DNA from: Vibrio sp. VB16
GTDB taxonomy: Bacteria > Pseudomonadota > Gammaproteobacteria > Enterobacterales > Vibrionaceae
Reading direction: 5' to 3'
Assembly (NCBI RefSeq): GCF_015594925.2
Contig: NZ_CP087590.1
Span: 2,666,001-2,730,000, forward strand
DNA length: 64,000 nt
Below are positions 45,072 through 53,856 of this stretch, piece after piece; positions within the stretch are counted from its first letter, which is position 1; each line of letters opens with the position of its first letter. The translations under genes were made by a program, and so were the position numbers. Under the pieces are notes generated by a model. That model had not been told where the DNA came from. It ran no database searches and saw only the letters and a program-made list of their open reading frames with translations.

Positions 45072-45218
45072 TCTAACAACCTGAAAGGAAGCTTAATAAG
45101 AGCTTTGGGGGAATATTTAAAATATTCATATAGTTACACTATAATAGGTTATTAAATTCAACTTATTGATAGAAAATACGATTAAACTGAGATTTAGCGC
45201 AAATTACAAACACCCAAC

Positions 45219-46115
45219 TTAAAATTCAACATTCGCTTTTAAGTAATCAATGAACTTCGACGCTCTGGAACTCAATAGCTGTCTTCGATACCAAACGGCA
45301 TACACATCTCTATCTATGCCTTGCCAACTTGGTAGAACTCGCACCAGTTGTTGATTTTTAAGTTCCTCTTTTATTTCCGTCGATGGTAACAATGTGACAC
45401 CTAACCCATTGGCTGAAAACTGCTTTGCAACCTGTAAATCATTGACCAATATCTTTCTTTTTTTGGGCTTGAAGGTTACTCGATTATCTGTGTTTGAACA
45501 CTCAATTAACGCCAACGACGATGCCAATGGATTGCTAATAATTATGTCGGCTCTTTCAAGATCTTGAGGGTCTTCTAGTTTACTTTGAGATTCTATATAT
45601 AGAGGGCTCGCAACCAGTATTGTCTCAATTCGACCTAACTTGAGTTGGGTAAGGTCAGAGTCTTTTTGTTTACCGACTCTAATCGCAAAATCAGCGTTGG
45701 TCGAATAGAACTCAGTAAGCGTATTACTCAACTCCAGTTCCAGATCTATTTCTGGATTTTGATGCAAATAACAAGACATATTTCTTTGTAAACAACTGGC
45801 AACCAAGTTTGTTGGTGCAATAACCTTGATGAGGCCTTTATTTCCTGATATGTCATCTTGGATTTCATTAACAATCGAGCCAACCGAGTTCACATGGAAG
45901 TATGCGTTGTCAAAAAGTTTACGGCCTTCTCTCGTCATTTCAAAGTGGTGGCTACTTCGATTCAATAACTTACAGCCAAACTCAACTTCCAATGCTTTTA
46001 TGCGTCTGCTCACGGTAGAAGACGGAATTTTTAGAATTTCACTTGCTGACTTTAAACTGCCAGCTTCCACAACTGCTATAAACAACGAAATATCATCAAA
46101 CATACTCAATTCCAT
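45219..46115 (-). CDS. LysR-family transcriptional regulator
   Basis: 298 aa (or 294 if the ATG at 46103, MFDDISLFIAVVEAGSL, is used). N-terminal helix-turn-helix (SLKSASEILKIPSSTVSRRI) and the substrate-binding domain (residues 90-290) of the subgroup with HLFDNA-like linker and AIRVGKQKDSDL. It is divergent from a DUF2798 gene, a common pairing, and may control it. The effector is unknown. Confidence 0.9.
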   Translation of the reverse strand: MELSMFDDISLFIAVVEAGSLKSASEILKIPSSTVSRRIKALEVEFGCKLLNRSSHHFEMTREGRKLFDNAYFHVNSVGSIVNEIQDDISGNKGLIKVIAPTNLVASCLQRNMSCYLHQNPEIDLELELSNTLTEFYSTNADFAIRVGKQKDSDLTQLKLGRIETILVASPLYIESQSKLEDPQDLERADIIISNPLASSLALIECSNTDNRVTFKPKKRKILVNDLQVAKQFSANGLGVTLLPSTEIKEELKNQQLVRVLPSWQGIDRDVYAVWYRRQLLSSRASKFIDYLKANVEF

Positions 46116-46213
46116 ATTTGGGTTTCATGAGCCCAAACTAACGCCTAGATTTCATATATGACTATAAAATATAGTACTTGCCAACCATCATCAACACCAT
46201 CAAGGTATCTAGT

Positions 46214-46423
46214 ATGAAACAACGTGTTTTGTTCACTGTAATAATGTCATTTTTTCTTTCTTCATTGATGACATTGTGGGTGACGTATATCAACCTAGGG
46301 TATACGCCCGAATTTTTAAACATGTGGGGAAATGCATTTCTGTTAGCGTGGCCTGCTGCTGGTATTATTTCATTTATTATTTCGCCTGTAGCACAACGCA
46401 TTACGCATAAAATTTTGGAATAG
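46214..46423 (+). CDS. DUF2798 family small membrane protein, 69 aa
   Basis: ATG 46214 follows AAGGTATCTAGT and starts MKQRVLFTVIMSFFLSSLMT; the frame is open from 46178 without a site. Two membrane segments (residues 5-25 and 38-58) and WPAAGIISFIISPVAQRITH match DUF2798. Function unknown. Divergent from the LysR gene. Confidence 0.8.
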   Translation: MKQRVLFTVIMSFFLSSLMTLWVTYINLGYTPEFLNMWGNAFLLAWPAAGIISFIISPVAQRITHKILE

Positions 46424-46728
46424 CATCCATCGTAGAATTTCGAGTTAATTCGATTTCGATAGGCTTACTTTTTTTTATGGTTTTATTGATTGGTTTTTAT
46501 ATAAAAACCTCACAATGATATCGCATTAATAAATCATTGCAGTGTTAGATCCTGATCTGGCTGTTTTTTCTGGTTGTTAGTTTCAAATTTTTATTGGGCA
46601 GGTTTTAATTCTAGAATATACGAGCGTACTTGGGTTTATGTATTGATAAAATATTAATACGCGAGATAATAAGCTCGTTGTTAAATTTTTGTTAACCGAA
46701 TGAAGCATAAGCTACACAAGGACAAGTC
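46424..46728. other. 305-base region before the oxygenase gene
   Basis: No gene. An 18-base palindrome GGTTTTTATATAAAAACC near 46493-46510 could fold in RNA or bind a dimeric protein. The promoter of the oxygenase/PLP pair should lie in the AT-rich part 46600-46710; none is clear enough to name. Confidence 0.35.
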
Positions 46729-47367
46729 ATGGAAATGGAAAATAAATTTCTTATAGAAGTTTTTCAAACTCCGGAAAATGTTGCCCCTCAACTTTCGTCT
46801 TACTTTGACGATTTACCTGCTGATAAGTATGTTGACAGTGATCACCGTTATCGCTCCTATGCACAGTTTCAAGCAGGAAGCACAGGACTAGTGAGGTTAC
46901 CTCACAGTACATTTACCCAGTCGTCAGAGTTTAACCGAATTGTTGGTGATGTAGAACGAGACTTCGCCGAAATGGATAACGAGATGGTGCAAACACCGTG
47001 TTTCCAGCACATACTTAAGTCGTTCATGCAGCGAACAGGGACGGATAAAGATAATTCGGTGGTCCATGTTCACCAAATTCGAGTCACGTGCAAATCTGAC
47101 GCAACGAGCGCCCCTGCACCTGAAGGAATCCACCAAGATGGTTATCGCTTTGTTGGTATTTTCTGTGTACAACGGAAGAATATCGCTGGCGGCTTTACAC
47201 AGATCTTTGTTTCTCCAGTCGAGCAGCACCCACATTTAAATACCGTGCTGGAAGAGAACCAGTTTGTTATCCTGAATGACTCAAGGTTTTTCCACCATAT
47301 TTCCGAGACCCTCTCAAGTGAATCGGGTGAAAAAGGAGTGCGTGATGTCTTTGTATTTACCGCTTAA
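46729..47367 (+). CDS. 2-oxoglutarate/Fe(II)-dependent oxygenase (isoleucine-hydroxylase-like family)
   Basis: 212 aa. The iron ligands are probably His135 and Asp137 (EGIHQDGYRFVGIFC) with His189 or His190 (NDSRFFHHISET), and Arg205 (GVRDVFVF) may bind 2-oxoglutarate. The arrangement is that of the 2OG-Fe dioxygenase family that includes L-isoleucine 4-hydroxylase (IDO), which acts on free amino acids. The end of the gene overlaps the next by 23 bases, implying coupled translation with a PLP enzyme. The substrate is unknown; a free amino acid is a reasonable guess. Confidence 0.82.
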   Translation: MEMENKFLIEVFQTPENVAPQLSSYFDDLPADKYVDSDHRYRSYAQFQAGSTGLVRLPHSTFTQSSEFNRIVGDVERDFAEMDNEMVQTPCFQHILKSFMQRTGTDKDNSVVHVHQIRVTCKSDATSAPAPEGIHQDGYRFVGIFCVQRKNIAGGFTQIFVSPVEQHPHLNTVLEENQFVILNDSRFFHHISETLSSESGEKGVRDVFVFTA

Positions 47368-48586
47368 TCAAACCAATGTAATAGGTTTGCGTAACCAATT
47401 CCCCGCGTTAGGGGTACGAAATAATGGCCGTTCACCTGTGTTTTTCGATGGACCCGGTGGAACACAGTTACCACAGTCCGTGATCGAAGGCTTTGGCGAT
47501 TATTTGAGCCGTGGTAATTCGAATCTCGGTGGCCAATTTTTTGTCAGCGAAAGCACCGTAAGTCTGGTGGATAATTGCAGAAAAAAAGCAGCGGCTCTGT
47601 TTGGTACTGCATCAGAAGATGAAATCGTGTTTGGCGCGAATATGACGAGTTTGACTTTCCATTTTAGTCGAGCGGTGAGTCAAGATTGGCAACCCGGCGA
47701 TGAGATTATTCTCAGTGACGCTGACCACGGTGCAAATCGCTCTTCATGGGCGATGGCCGCTAAAGACAAAGGCGTAAAAGTGCACTATGTGCCCATCAAA
47801 GATGCCAGTTGTAACCTAGACTTAGACATATTTCAGTCTCTGCTTAATGACAGAACTCGTCTTGTCGCGGTTACTGCCGCGAGCAATTTATCGGGCACAA
47901 TTGTCGATATTAAAAAGGTCATTGAACTGACTAAAGCAAATGGTAGCGTCGCATTTATCGATGCTGTCCACCTTTTACCACATCAATTACTTAACGTAAG
48001 CCAGTTAGATGCCGACTTTGTTGTTGGTTCAGCGTATAAATTTTATGGCCCGCATTTGGGCATTTTATATGGTCGTAAAGCACTACTCGAAAAATACCAA
48101 CCATACAAGGTTGAACCAGCGCCTGCCTACGCTCCGAATTGTTGGGAGACTGGAACGCTAAACTTTGAGGCACTTTCTGCATTCTCTAAGGCTATCGACT
48201 ATCTCTCTTCTTTAGGCGAAGGCGATAATCTAAGATCGAAGCTGGAGTCGGCCTACCATAATATTCACCAATATGAGGCGTCACTCACCACTTACTTTTT
48301 GGCCCGTTTAAAAGAATTTCCTATTATCGAGCTTTTTGGTAACCCGACAGTAAATAATCGTACCGCCACATTTGCTCTTCGTTTTGGCGATATCGACCCA
48401 AGCGATGTTGCGACGCATTTGGGTGAGCATGAAATATACACCTGGAGCGGTCACCTCTACGCAGACAGGTTAACCGATGCGCTCGGTGTGACTCAAAAAG
48501 GTGGAATACTCCGGGTAGGGTTGATGCACTACAATACGAAAGATGAAATAGACCGATTCTTCAGCGCGCTGAGTAGTGTGTTGTAA
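47345..48586 (+). CDS. Class V aminotransferase-fold PLP enzyme, VC1184 subfamily, without the desulfurase cysteine
   Basis: 413 aa from ATG 47345 (AAAGGAGTGCGTG ahead). Fold-type I: PFFDGPGG-type start (PVFFDGPGGTQLPQS), Asp206 in AFIDAVHLLPH and the PLP Lys232 in GSAYKFYGPHLG. It resembles the cysteine-desulfurase-like VC1184 subfamily. Where SufS/CsdA have the catalytic Cys (GHHCAMPL), this protein has GHLYADRL, so it is unlikely to be a standard cysteine desulfurase. Overlaps the oxygenase gene by 23 bases. Confidence 0.85.
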   Translation: MSLYLPLNQTNVIGLRNQFPALGVRNNGRSPVFFDGPGGTQLPQSVIEGFGDYLSRGNSNLGGQFFVSESTVSLVDNCRKKAAALFGTASEDEIVFGANMTSLTFHFSRAVSQDWQPGDEIILSDADHGANRSSWAMAAKDKGVKVHYVPIKDASCNLDLDIFQSLLNDRTRLVAVTAASNLSGTIVDIKKVIELTKANGSVAFIDAVHLLPHQLLNVSQLDADFVVGSAYKFYGPHLGILYGRKALLEKYQPYKVEPAPAYAPNCWETGTLNFEALSAFSKAIDYLSSLGEGDNLRSKLESAYHNIHQYEASLTTYFLARLKEFPIIELFGNPTVNNRTATFALRFGDIDPSDVATHLGEHEIYTWSGHLYADRLTDALGVTQKGGILRVGLMHYNTKDEIDRFFSALSSVL

Positions 48587-48594
48587 AGAGCAAT

Positions 48595-48622
48595 AATAAA
48601 GCCACCTAAGGTGGCTTTATTT
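48595..48622. terminator. Terminator between convergent genes
   Basis: AATAAAGCCACC (48595-48606) pairs with GGTGGCTTTATT (48610-48621) around TAA, with A/T ends on both sides. It serves the PLP-enzyme gene and probably deoC from the other side. Confidence 0.75.
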
Positions 48623-48665
48623 ACTTTCCGCTACCGATAAAAGATAAAGGCAATAAGAGATACAC

Positions 48666-49445
48666 CTAGTAACCCGCCCCTTCAACACCTTTCTCACCCT
48701 CCTCTAACGTATGAAGTAGGTTAACAAGTAAGCTAGAGGCACCAAAACGATAGTGCATATTATCGTCAGCCCAATCGGCACCAAAAATACCATCAACCAT
48801 ATCTAAGTATAGTTTTGCTTCTTCTGTGGTTTGCACACCACCAGATGCCTTGAAGCCAACCGTTTTTTCAACACCCATCTCTTTGATAACCGATAACATA
48901 ATCTCAGCCGCTTCCGGGGTGGCATTAACAGGCACTTTACCGGTTGATGTTTTTATGATGTCTGCCCCTGCCTTGATTGAAATCTCAGACGCTTTTCTGA
49001 TCAATGCGCTGGTTTTCAGCTCACCAGATTCAATGATAACTTTGAGAAGAACGTCACCGCAGATGGCTTTACATTGCCTAACAAGTTCAAAGCCTACTTT
49101 CTCGTTTCCGTCTATCAGCGCACGGTATGGAAACACGACATCGACATCATCAGCACCGTACATTATTGCCGCTTTAGTTTCCGCAACCGCAATGTCAGTA
49201 TCCTCGTTCCCATGAGGAAAGTTTGTCACGGTGACAACGCGAATGTTTGGTGTACCTTGTAAAAGTAATTGTTTTTTAGCTGCAGGAATAAAACGAGGGT
49301 AAATACAGATGGCGGCCGTATTCCCTACCCTTGTCTTAGCCTTCTTACACAATTCGATTATATTTTCATCCGTGTCATCGTCGTTCAGAGTAGTCAAATC
49401 CATTAATTTAAGTGCGCGCAGTGCTACTTTTTTTAAGTCGCTCAT
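48666..49445 (-). CDS. deoC: Deoxyribose-phosphate aldolase DeoC
   Basis: DeoC splits 2-deoxyribose 5-phosphate to glyceraldehyde 3-phosphate and acetaldehyde. 259 aa from ATG 49445 (AGGAAATGACA ahead), equal to E. coli DeoC. Motifs: LRALKLMDLTTLNDDDTDEN, the catalytic Asp in YGADDVDVVFPY and the Schiff-base Lys in ADIIKTSTGKV. It stands alone here, without deoA, deoB and deoD next to it in this strand direction. Confidence 0.96.
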   Translation of the reverse strand: MSDLKKVALRALKLMDLTTLNDDDTDENIIELCKKAKTRVGNTAAICIYPRFIPAAKKQLLLQGTPNIRVVTVTNFPHGNEDTDIAVAETKAAIMYGADDVDVVFPYRALIDGNEKVGFELVRQCKAICGDVLLKVIIESGELKTSALIRKASEISIKAGADIIKTSTGKVPVNATPEAAEIMLSVIKEMGVEKTVGFKASGGVQTTEEAKLYLDMVDGIFGADWADDNMHYRFGASSLLVNLLHTLEEGEKGVEGAGY

Positions 49446-49451
49446 TGTCAT

Positions 49452-49823
49452 TTCCTATTAAGTTTTGTTTTATAAAATATCTGGCGGTTAATATAAAATC
49501 GATACCATACCCAAGAGGCCACATCATCTTCGGTTCATCATTCAAGTGGAGCGATTATAAAAATAATTAGAAAACTATAATAGATACAAAAATTGGAGTA
49601 TTTGGTATAACAGATGAGACATGAGTATTATTATACGGCGTGTAGGGGACAGAAAGTGTTGTTTCGTGGGCAAAAATATAGTGTGCTTCAATACGCTTTG
49701 ATTACATTACCTTTTCAATAGAATGACGGTTTATATCCTAGCTAATCTCCGTTGACCCGAATTTGCTGGCTAAGCCAATCAGTTCGGGTTGAACGTCAAA
49801 TCTGCCTTTAAAATGTACGTGAT
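49452..49823. other. 372-base gap between deoC and the GNAT gene
   Basis: No gene seen. It holds the AT-rich deoC upstream region (49460-49620). No clear operator or terminator could be named. Confidence 0.3.
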
Positions 49824-50303
49824 TCATCGCTCGTTATTCTCAATTTGTTGATTATGTATGGGTTGAATGGACAGGTGCAATTCCACCTCCCGCCCTTCAA
49901 CGTATAAGCCTGTCCGTTCGAATCCGCACTTGTGATAAAATTCAATCGGGCCATTTTTAGCAGGAACAACACTTGTATAAAGGCTAGCGATACCAAATTC
50001 AGATTGCAACTCAGACGTCAACTCGCGCAATGCATTAATACCGTAGCCTTTAGATTGATGGCATTTATCAAGCATCAACCTCCAGAGTGAACACTTACCA
50101 GACTGGATATTGACATCAACGAGAATAAAGCCCACTGGTAACCCATCCACATAAATACCTCGATACCAAGGAGATTCCATGAAATTAGCTTCCGCTAAAG
50201 AAATGGCATTGCTATCAACATGATTCACCTGATCAGGTGCGACTTCTAACTGACAGATCTGATAGAAGGTATCATGAGTGATTTTTCGTAATTCTAAGTC
50301 CAC
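49824..50303 (-). CDS. GNAT-family N-acetyltransferase
   Basis: 159 aa from GTG 50303, which has GGGGAG 4 bases ahead (an in-frame GTG at 50315 would overlap that site). The acetyl-CoA motif is HQSKGYGINALRELTSEL, with FYHKCGFERTG near the end and GFILVDVNIQ as the central strand. The pattern resembles small-amine or spermidine-type GNATs, but the substrate cannot be read from sequence. Confidence 0.85.
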   Translation of the reverse strand: MDLELRKITHDTFYQICQLEVAPDQVNHVDSNAISLAEANFMESPWYRGIYVDGLPVGFILVDVNIQSGKCSLWRLMLDKCHQSKGYGINALRELTSELQSEFGIASLYTSVVPAKNGPIEFYHKCGFERTGLYVEGREVELHLSIQPIHNQQIENNER

Positions 50304-50370
50304 TTTGCTCCCCACCTTTTTTATAGCGGTAACGCATCAAATTTAACACAATAATTTTATATTAACTTGT

Positions 50371-50685
50371 TCATTTTAAGCCAAAACTGCTCTTGGCATC
50401 GATTTGTAAATGTCTTTTTTTAGGCTTAATCGATGTGTGTATTGTCTCTTCAATCACTTCATACGATATCCAACATTCAGGGCAAACTAGATCGTTTACT
50501 TCAGAGCTTTCAGACTCTACACAATATTTAAGAATCACACCGTTTGAGAAGCAGTATCGCGATTCACCACATTGTACGACTACGCCCTCATCTTCGTATG
50601 ATTTGTCTACATTATCGTAGCTAACCAATGTAAAATCGTTGGCTTCGCCATGTATGACAGATATGTAACTAGCTAAATTGTTCAT
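50371..50685 (-). CDS. Uncharacterised 104-aa protein with a CPEC motif
   Basis: Not recognised. Start MNNLASYISVIHGEANDFTL. It holds several cysteines, including VVQCGESRYC, LKYCVES and LVCPECWISYE, so a metal or redox role is possible. Acidic overall with a basic tail (KPKKRHLQ). Between the GNAT and ABC-F genes on the same strand, separated by 55 and 184 bases. It looks like a real gene from codon texture and length; function unknown. Confidence 0.6.
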   Translation of the reverse strand: MNNLASYISVIHGEANDFTLVSYDNVDKSYEDEGVVVQCGESRYCFSNGVILKYCVESESSEVNDLVCPECWISYEVIEETIHTSIKPKKRHLQIDAKSSFGLK

Positions 50686-50869
50686 ATTATAAGCCGTTGT
50701 AGAACGAAATTTATTCTCTATATACGTTTTTAATCAGAAGTTTACATTACAAAAAGATGCGATGGTATAAGGTAAACTATTGCAACATTGTCGACTTTGG
50801 CTATCTGAACTGACCCCCAACCGTTGAATCATTCTTTTATGTCCATATGAAGGGGGTCGTTGAGTTTAC

Positions 50870-52615
50870 TTAAATTTGGCGGCTAATCTTATCAATTTCC
50901 TCTCGCCAATGCTGTTGCAAGCTTGGCTTTTGGTGTTTGGGTCTTCGTTGCAAATCTTCATCAAGCAGTGACTCTAGCTTTATCAAATACGCCAGTAGCT
51001 GGTCTTCTCCAGATAAAACCTCATTTGAAGAAAAGGATTCTTCTGTCGTTATCGAAACACTGTTGTCCATTGGGTCTTCTGGTTGCTCTGTCATTCTCAG
51101 GTATACCTCTTCCACAGACAGGTATTCCGTGAGAATTCCATTATGAATAAGCCAGAATCGATTACAGCTTTGTTCAATTAAGCTGCGATCGTGGCTTACC
51201 AGCACCGTTGCCCCTTTAAACTGATTGAGTGTTTCAATAAGCTCCTCTTTCCCATCCATGTCTAAATGGTTGGTAGGTTCATCAAGAAATAATAAGTGAT
51301 ACCTTGCTAGAGTGAGTCCGATAAACAGTAATCTAGCTCTTTCTCCCCCACTGAGCGATGCGACATTCTGACCGTGTCTAGCATATTCGAAGCCCGCACT
51401 GATTAAGGCTCGTTTACTTTGCTCATTACTGATTAAAGCAAACCTGCATAGTGCGTCACTCAGCGTGTCTAAATCATCAAGTTGCTCTAACGACTGGTCG
51501 TAATAGCCTAAACGACAGCGGTCATGGAAGGTCACAGGCCACTCAGTGCTTTCTAGAGTTATTTCTGTCTGGCCTTCTTTTAGCAGGTAGAGCTGATGCA
51601 AAAGGTTTAGTAACGTGGATTTACCACAACCGTTGCTACCCAAAACAGCAATTCTGTCCCCACTTTTAATGCGTATTTCTGCCATATCAAAAAGCGTTAA
51701 ATTACTTTGCGGTGGCTTGATTGTACAAGGGGCGACTTCCATTAAACGGTTCGCTGGTAAAGCGTCACCTTGAAGCTGCATGCGCCAAGGCGAGCCTTCA
51801 CTAAGTTCGGTTTGTTCCTCTTCTAAGCGCTCTTTTCTGGCATACATAGTTTTGGCTTTACGAGCCAAATCTTCGTTGTCGTAAACCTTCCCCCAGACGG
51901 CTAGTCGCTTAGCGCTTTTTTCTATACGGTTGATTTCTTTTTGTTCATTAAGGTAACGAGCTTTGTCTTGATCATCTTTGTCTTTCAGCGCTTTTCTTGC
52001 TTGCGAACAAGGCAGGTCAAAATGATGAAGCGACTGATCGCGTAGAACCCACGTTATATTGGTCACGGCGTCTAGCAGGGTTTGATCGTGAGAAACCAAC
52101 ACGAAAGATCCCTTCCATTGTGACAGAAACTGTTCTAACCACAGGAGTGAAGGGAGATCTAAATGGTTGCTTGGTTCATCGAGCAATAATAAATCAGGTT
52201 CAGTAATGATAGCTCTGGCAAGTAGAAGTCGCATTTGCTGACCACCACTACAATTCGATACTGGCATTTGCCAATCGGATTCAGAAAAAGATAATTCGGC
52301 TAAAAGAAGCTCCGCACGCCAGTGGTCATCTTCGGCAAGTGTTTCAACCAGTGCATCAAGCACTGTTTTGGATTGCAATTCGTTTGGAATTTGCTGTTCA
52401 ACATAACTTATCAGGCATTGTTTTGCCTTAGCGATATGCCCTTCACTTGGTTCATATTGCTCACTAAGCAGTTTGATCAGTGAACTTTTTCCACAGCCGT
52501 TATGACCAATAAGGCCAATTTTATTACCGCGATTTATGGCAAAAGTTAGCTCTTTGAACAGAGCTGTGGACGTGTAGGAAAGGGTTAGGGATTGTGCTGT
52601 TAAAAAAGTACTCAT
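50870..52615 (-). CDS. ABC-F family ATPase (ribosome-associated type)
   Basis: About 581 aa from ATG near 52615 (MSTFLTAQSLTLSYTSTALF). Two ABC domains without membrane segments: Walker A GLIGHNGCGKSSLIKL and AVLGSNGCGKSTLLNL, signatures NCSGGQQMRLLLARA and SLSGGERARLLFIG, and Walker B LLLLDEPSNHLD and LLFLDEPTNHLD. The charged inter-domain linker (about 215-290) is typical of ABC-F. Such proteins act in the ribosomal E site, either in translation rescue or in antibiotic protection. The start is not certain by one base, because a T run lies just upstream. The leader at 52739-52819 and its paired segments strongly suggest ribosome-stalling control. Confidence 0.92.
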   Translation of the reverse strand: MSTFLTAQSLTLSYTSTALFKELTFAINRGNKIGLIGHNGCGKSSLIKLLSEQYEPSEGHIAKAKQCLISYVEQQIPNELQSKTVLDALVETLAEDDHWRAELLLAELSFSESDWQMPVSNCSGGQQMRLLLARAIITEPDLLLLDEPSNHLDLPSLLWLEQFLSQWKGSFVLVSHDQTLLDAVTNITWVLRDQSLHHFDLPCSQARKALKDKDDQDKARYLNEQKEINRIEKSAKRLAVWGKVYDNEDLARKAKTMYARKERLEEEQTELSEGSPWRMQLQGDALPANRLMEVAPCTIKPPQSNLTLFDMAEIRIKSGDRIAVLGSNGCGKSTLLNLLHQLYLLKEGQTEITLESTEWPVTFHDRCRLGYYDQSLEQLDDLDTLSDALCRFALISNEQSKRALISAGFEYARHGQNVASLSGGERARLLFIGLTLARYHLLFLDEPTNHLDMDGKEELIETLNQFKGATVLVSHDRSLIEQSCNRFWLIHNGILTEYLSVEEVYLRMTEQPEDPMDNSVSITTEESFSSNEVLSGEDQLLAYLIKLESLLDEDLQRRPKHQKPSLQQHWREEIDKISRQI

Positions 52616-52622
52616 ATTTTTT

Positions 52623-52772
52623 CTCAAGAATTTGGGGCATAAAGCCTCACTGTCAGGGTTGACAATAATTCTTCGAGCTTGAGGGAAAGTACTCGGTTGA
52701 CGTTATTCGCCGAAGGTGATTATTCGCTCAAGTCGAGATTATCGCAACGCGATATCAATAACTCTTGAGCGA
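52623..52772 (-). promoter_or_regulatory. Candidate erm-type translational attenuator of the ABC-F gene
   Basis: Four RNA segments can pair in a chain. A, TCGCTCAAG inside the leader ORF (52772-52764), pairs with B, CTTGAGCGA (52732-52724). B also pairs with C, CTCAAG plus TCGA-type bases (52683-52674), through CTTGAG and TCGA with one bulge. C, through CTCAAG or AAGAATT (52673-52667), also pairs with D, AATTCTTGAG (52632-52623), just before the ABC-F start. Between A and B, TATCGC/GCGATA (52740-52754) forms a small hairpin over the leader stop. Stalling in the leader would free B to take C and expose D. Function is inference. Confidence 0.6.
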
Positions 52773-52819
52773 GCCTTCATGCCAAATAAGCGTGGGTTGA
52801 TCGAACACCACAATGACAT
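52739..52819 (-). CDS. 26-codon leader peptide upstream of the ABC-F gene
   Basis: ATG 52819 with a very strong ribosome-binding site (AAGGAGG, 5 bases ahead), ending at TAA 52739. The peptide starts MSLWCSINPRLFGM and has a basic second half (KARSRVIDIALR). The combination of a strong site, short ORF and overlap with the first pairing segment fits a regulatory leader for an ABC-F gene. Stalling trigger unknown. Confidence 0.6.
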   Translation of the reverse strand: MSLWCSINPRLFGMKARSRVIDIALR

Positions 52820-52878
52820 AATTTCCTCCTTAGTTTAGTTGTGAAAATGTAACCACTTTCGATTATTCAATAACGCGC

Positions 52879-52906
52879 ATTTTATCGCCGCTTTGAACAT
52901 TGTAAA
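52879..52906 (-). promoter_or_regulatory. sigma-70 promoter of the leader/ABC-F transcript
   Basis: Minus strand TTTACA (52906-52901), 16 bases, TAAAAT (52884-52879), about 60 bases before the leader start codon. Good fit to the -35/-10 consensus. Confidence 0.6.
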
Positions 52907-53244
52907 GAGATTTAGATCAGAAAATACATACTTACTTCGCAGTTTAGTGATGGCCTATTGGAGGACATACACATTATATTTTTGCATACCCCATTTGTTT
53001 TGTAGCTCACTTTTGGAGAAAAACAATTTAGAGGCTTACGATGAATACAAACTTGTTGGATATGGCTCGAAACAGAGGGGGATAGATCTCTTTCATATAT
53101 ACTCATCTAGTTGGTACTGCCATAACATTGGTTAACTTGACAGTACCCATGCAATAGTCCTCTTTAATCTTTAGTGCCACATTGATGAAACTTGCAATAG
53201 CACTAAAGATTACCTGTACCTAAGATGAAACGATAAACCGATTT
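52907..53244. other. Region between the ABC-F promoter and leuD, with an inverted repeat
   Basis: No convincing gene. TAATCTTTAGTGC (53165-53177) faces GCACTAAAGATTA (53200-53212), a perfect 13-bp inverted repeat 32 bases after the leuD stop, which probably protects or ends the leuCD transcript; no T run follows on the minus strand. A 14-codon ORF near 53040 is probably chance. Confidence 0.4.
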
Positions 53245-53856
53245 TTAGTCTGCAAGCCATGGATTAGTTGATAGGTGTTGTTTTTCGAATGCGTGAATTA
53301 ATGTGCTTTTATCGAGCGTACTACCAATAATATCCAACCCTTTAATCAAGGTCTCTTTCTTGAGAGGGTCAATCTCAAAATCGATGCAACTTCCGTTATC
53401 AAGCAGTATCGTTTGTTGGGGAAGATTAATGGTAACGGTATTAATGTTGGCATCGGATACTGTTTTTCCAATCAGGTCGCGTTCAGCATTGCTAATGGAG
53501 ATCAGCAAAACACCATTACGTTGACAGTTATCATAAAATATCCCAGCAAAAGTTGTGCCTATGATGGCCTTGATACCAAGCTGTTGTAATCCCCATACAG
53601 CGTATTCTCGACTAGAGCCACAGCCAAAATTATCGCCAACCACCAGAAAGGAAGAATTTACCCATTCGGGCTTGTTTAGGATGAAGTCAGGATTCGGTGA
53701 ACCATCATACAAAAAGCGTTGATCGAATAGGACACCTTCGGCCAAGCCATCCCTGTCTATGCGTTTTAGAAACTGCTTTGGCATGATGACATCGGTATCT
53801 ACATTATTCGCTAAATAAGGCGCCGCAATGCCGGTTTTGATATCAAATGGTTTCAT
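53245..53856 (-). CDS. 3-isopropylmalate dehydratase small subunit (LeuD-like)
   Basis: 203 aa, aconitase swivel domain. Motifs: IKTGIAAPYLANNVDTDVIM, KQFLKRIDRDGL and VVGDNFGCGSSREYAVWGLQ. It binds the LeuC subunit to form the hydratase. It overlaps leuC by 4 bases. With no leuA or leuB beside it, and a transporter and dehalogenase nearby, it may act on another 2-methyl- or C4/C5 hydroxy acid rather than in leucine synthesis. Confidence 0.88.
   Translation of the reverse strand: MKPFDIKTGIAAPYLANNVDTDVIMPKQFLKRIDRDGLAEGVLFDQRFLYDGSPNPDFILNKPEWVNSSFLVVGDNFGCGSSREYAVWGLQQLGIKAIIGTTFAGIFYDNCQRNGVLLISISNAERDLIGKTVSDANINTVTINLPQQTILLDNGSCIDFEIDPLKKETLIKGLDIIGSTLDKSTLIHAFEKQHLSTNPWLAD

Noticed and set aside
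53040..53084. 14-codon ORF as a leucine leader peptide for leuCD
   Set aside because: It is on the opposite strand, downstream of leuD, and has only two Leu codons.
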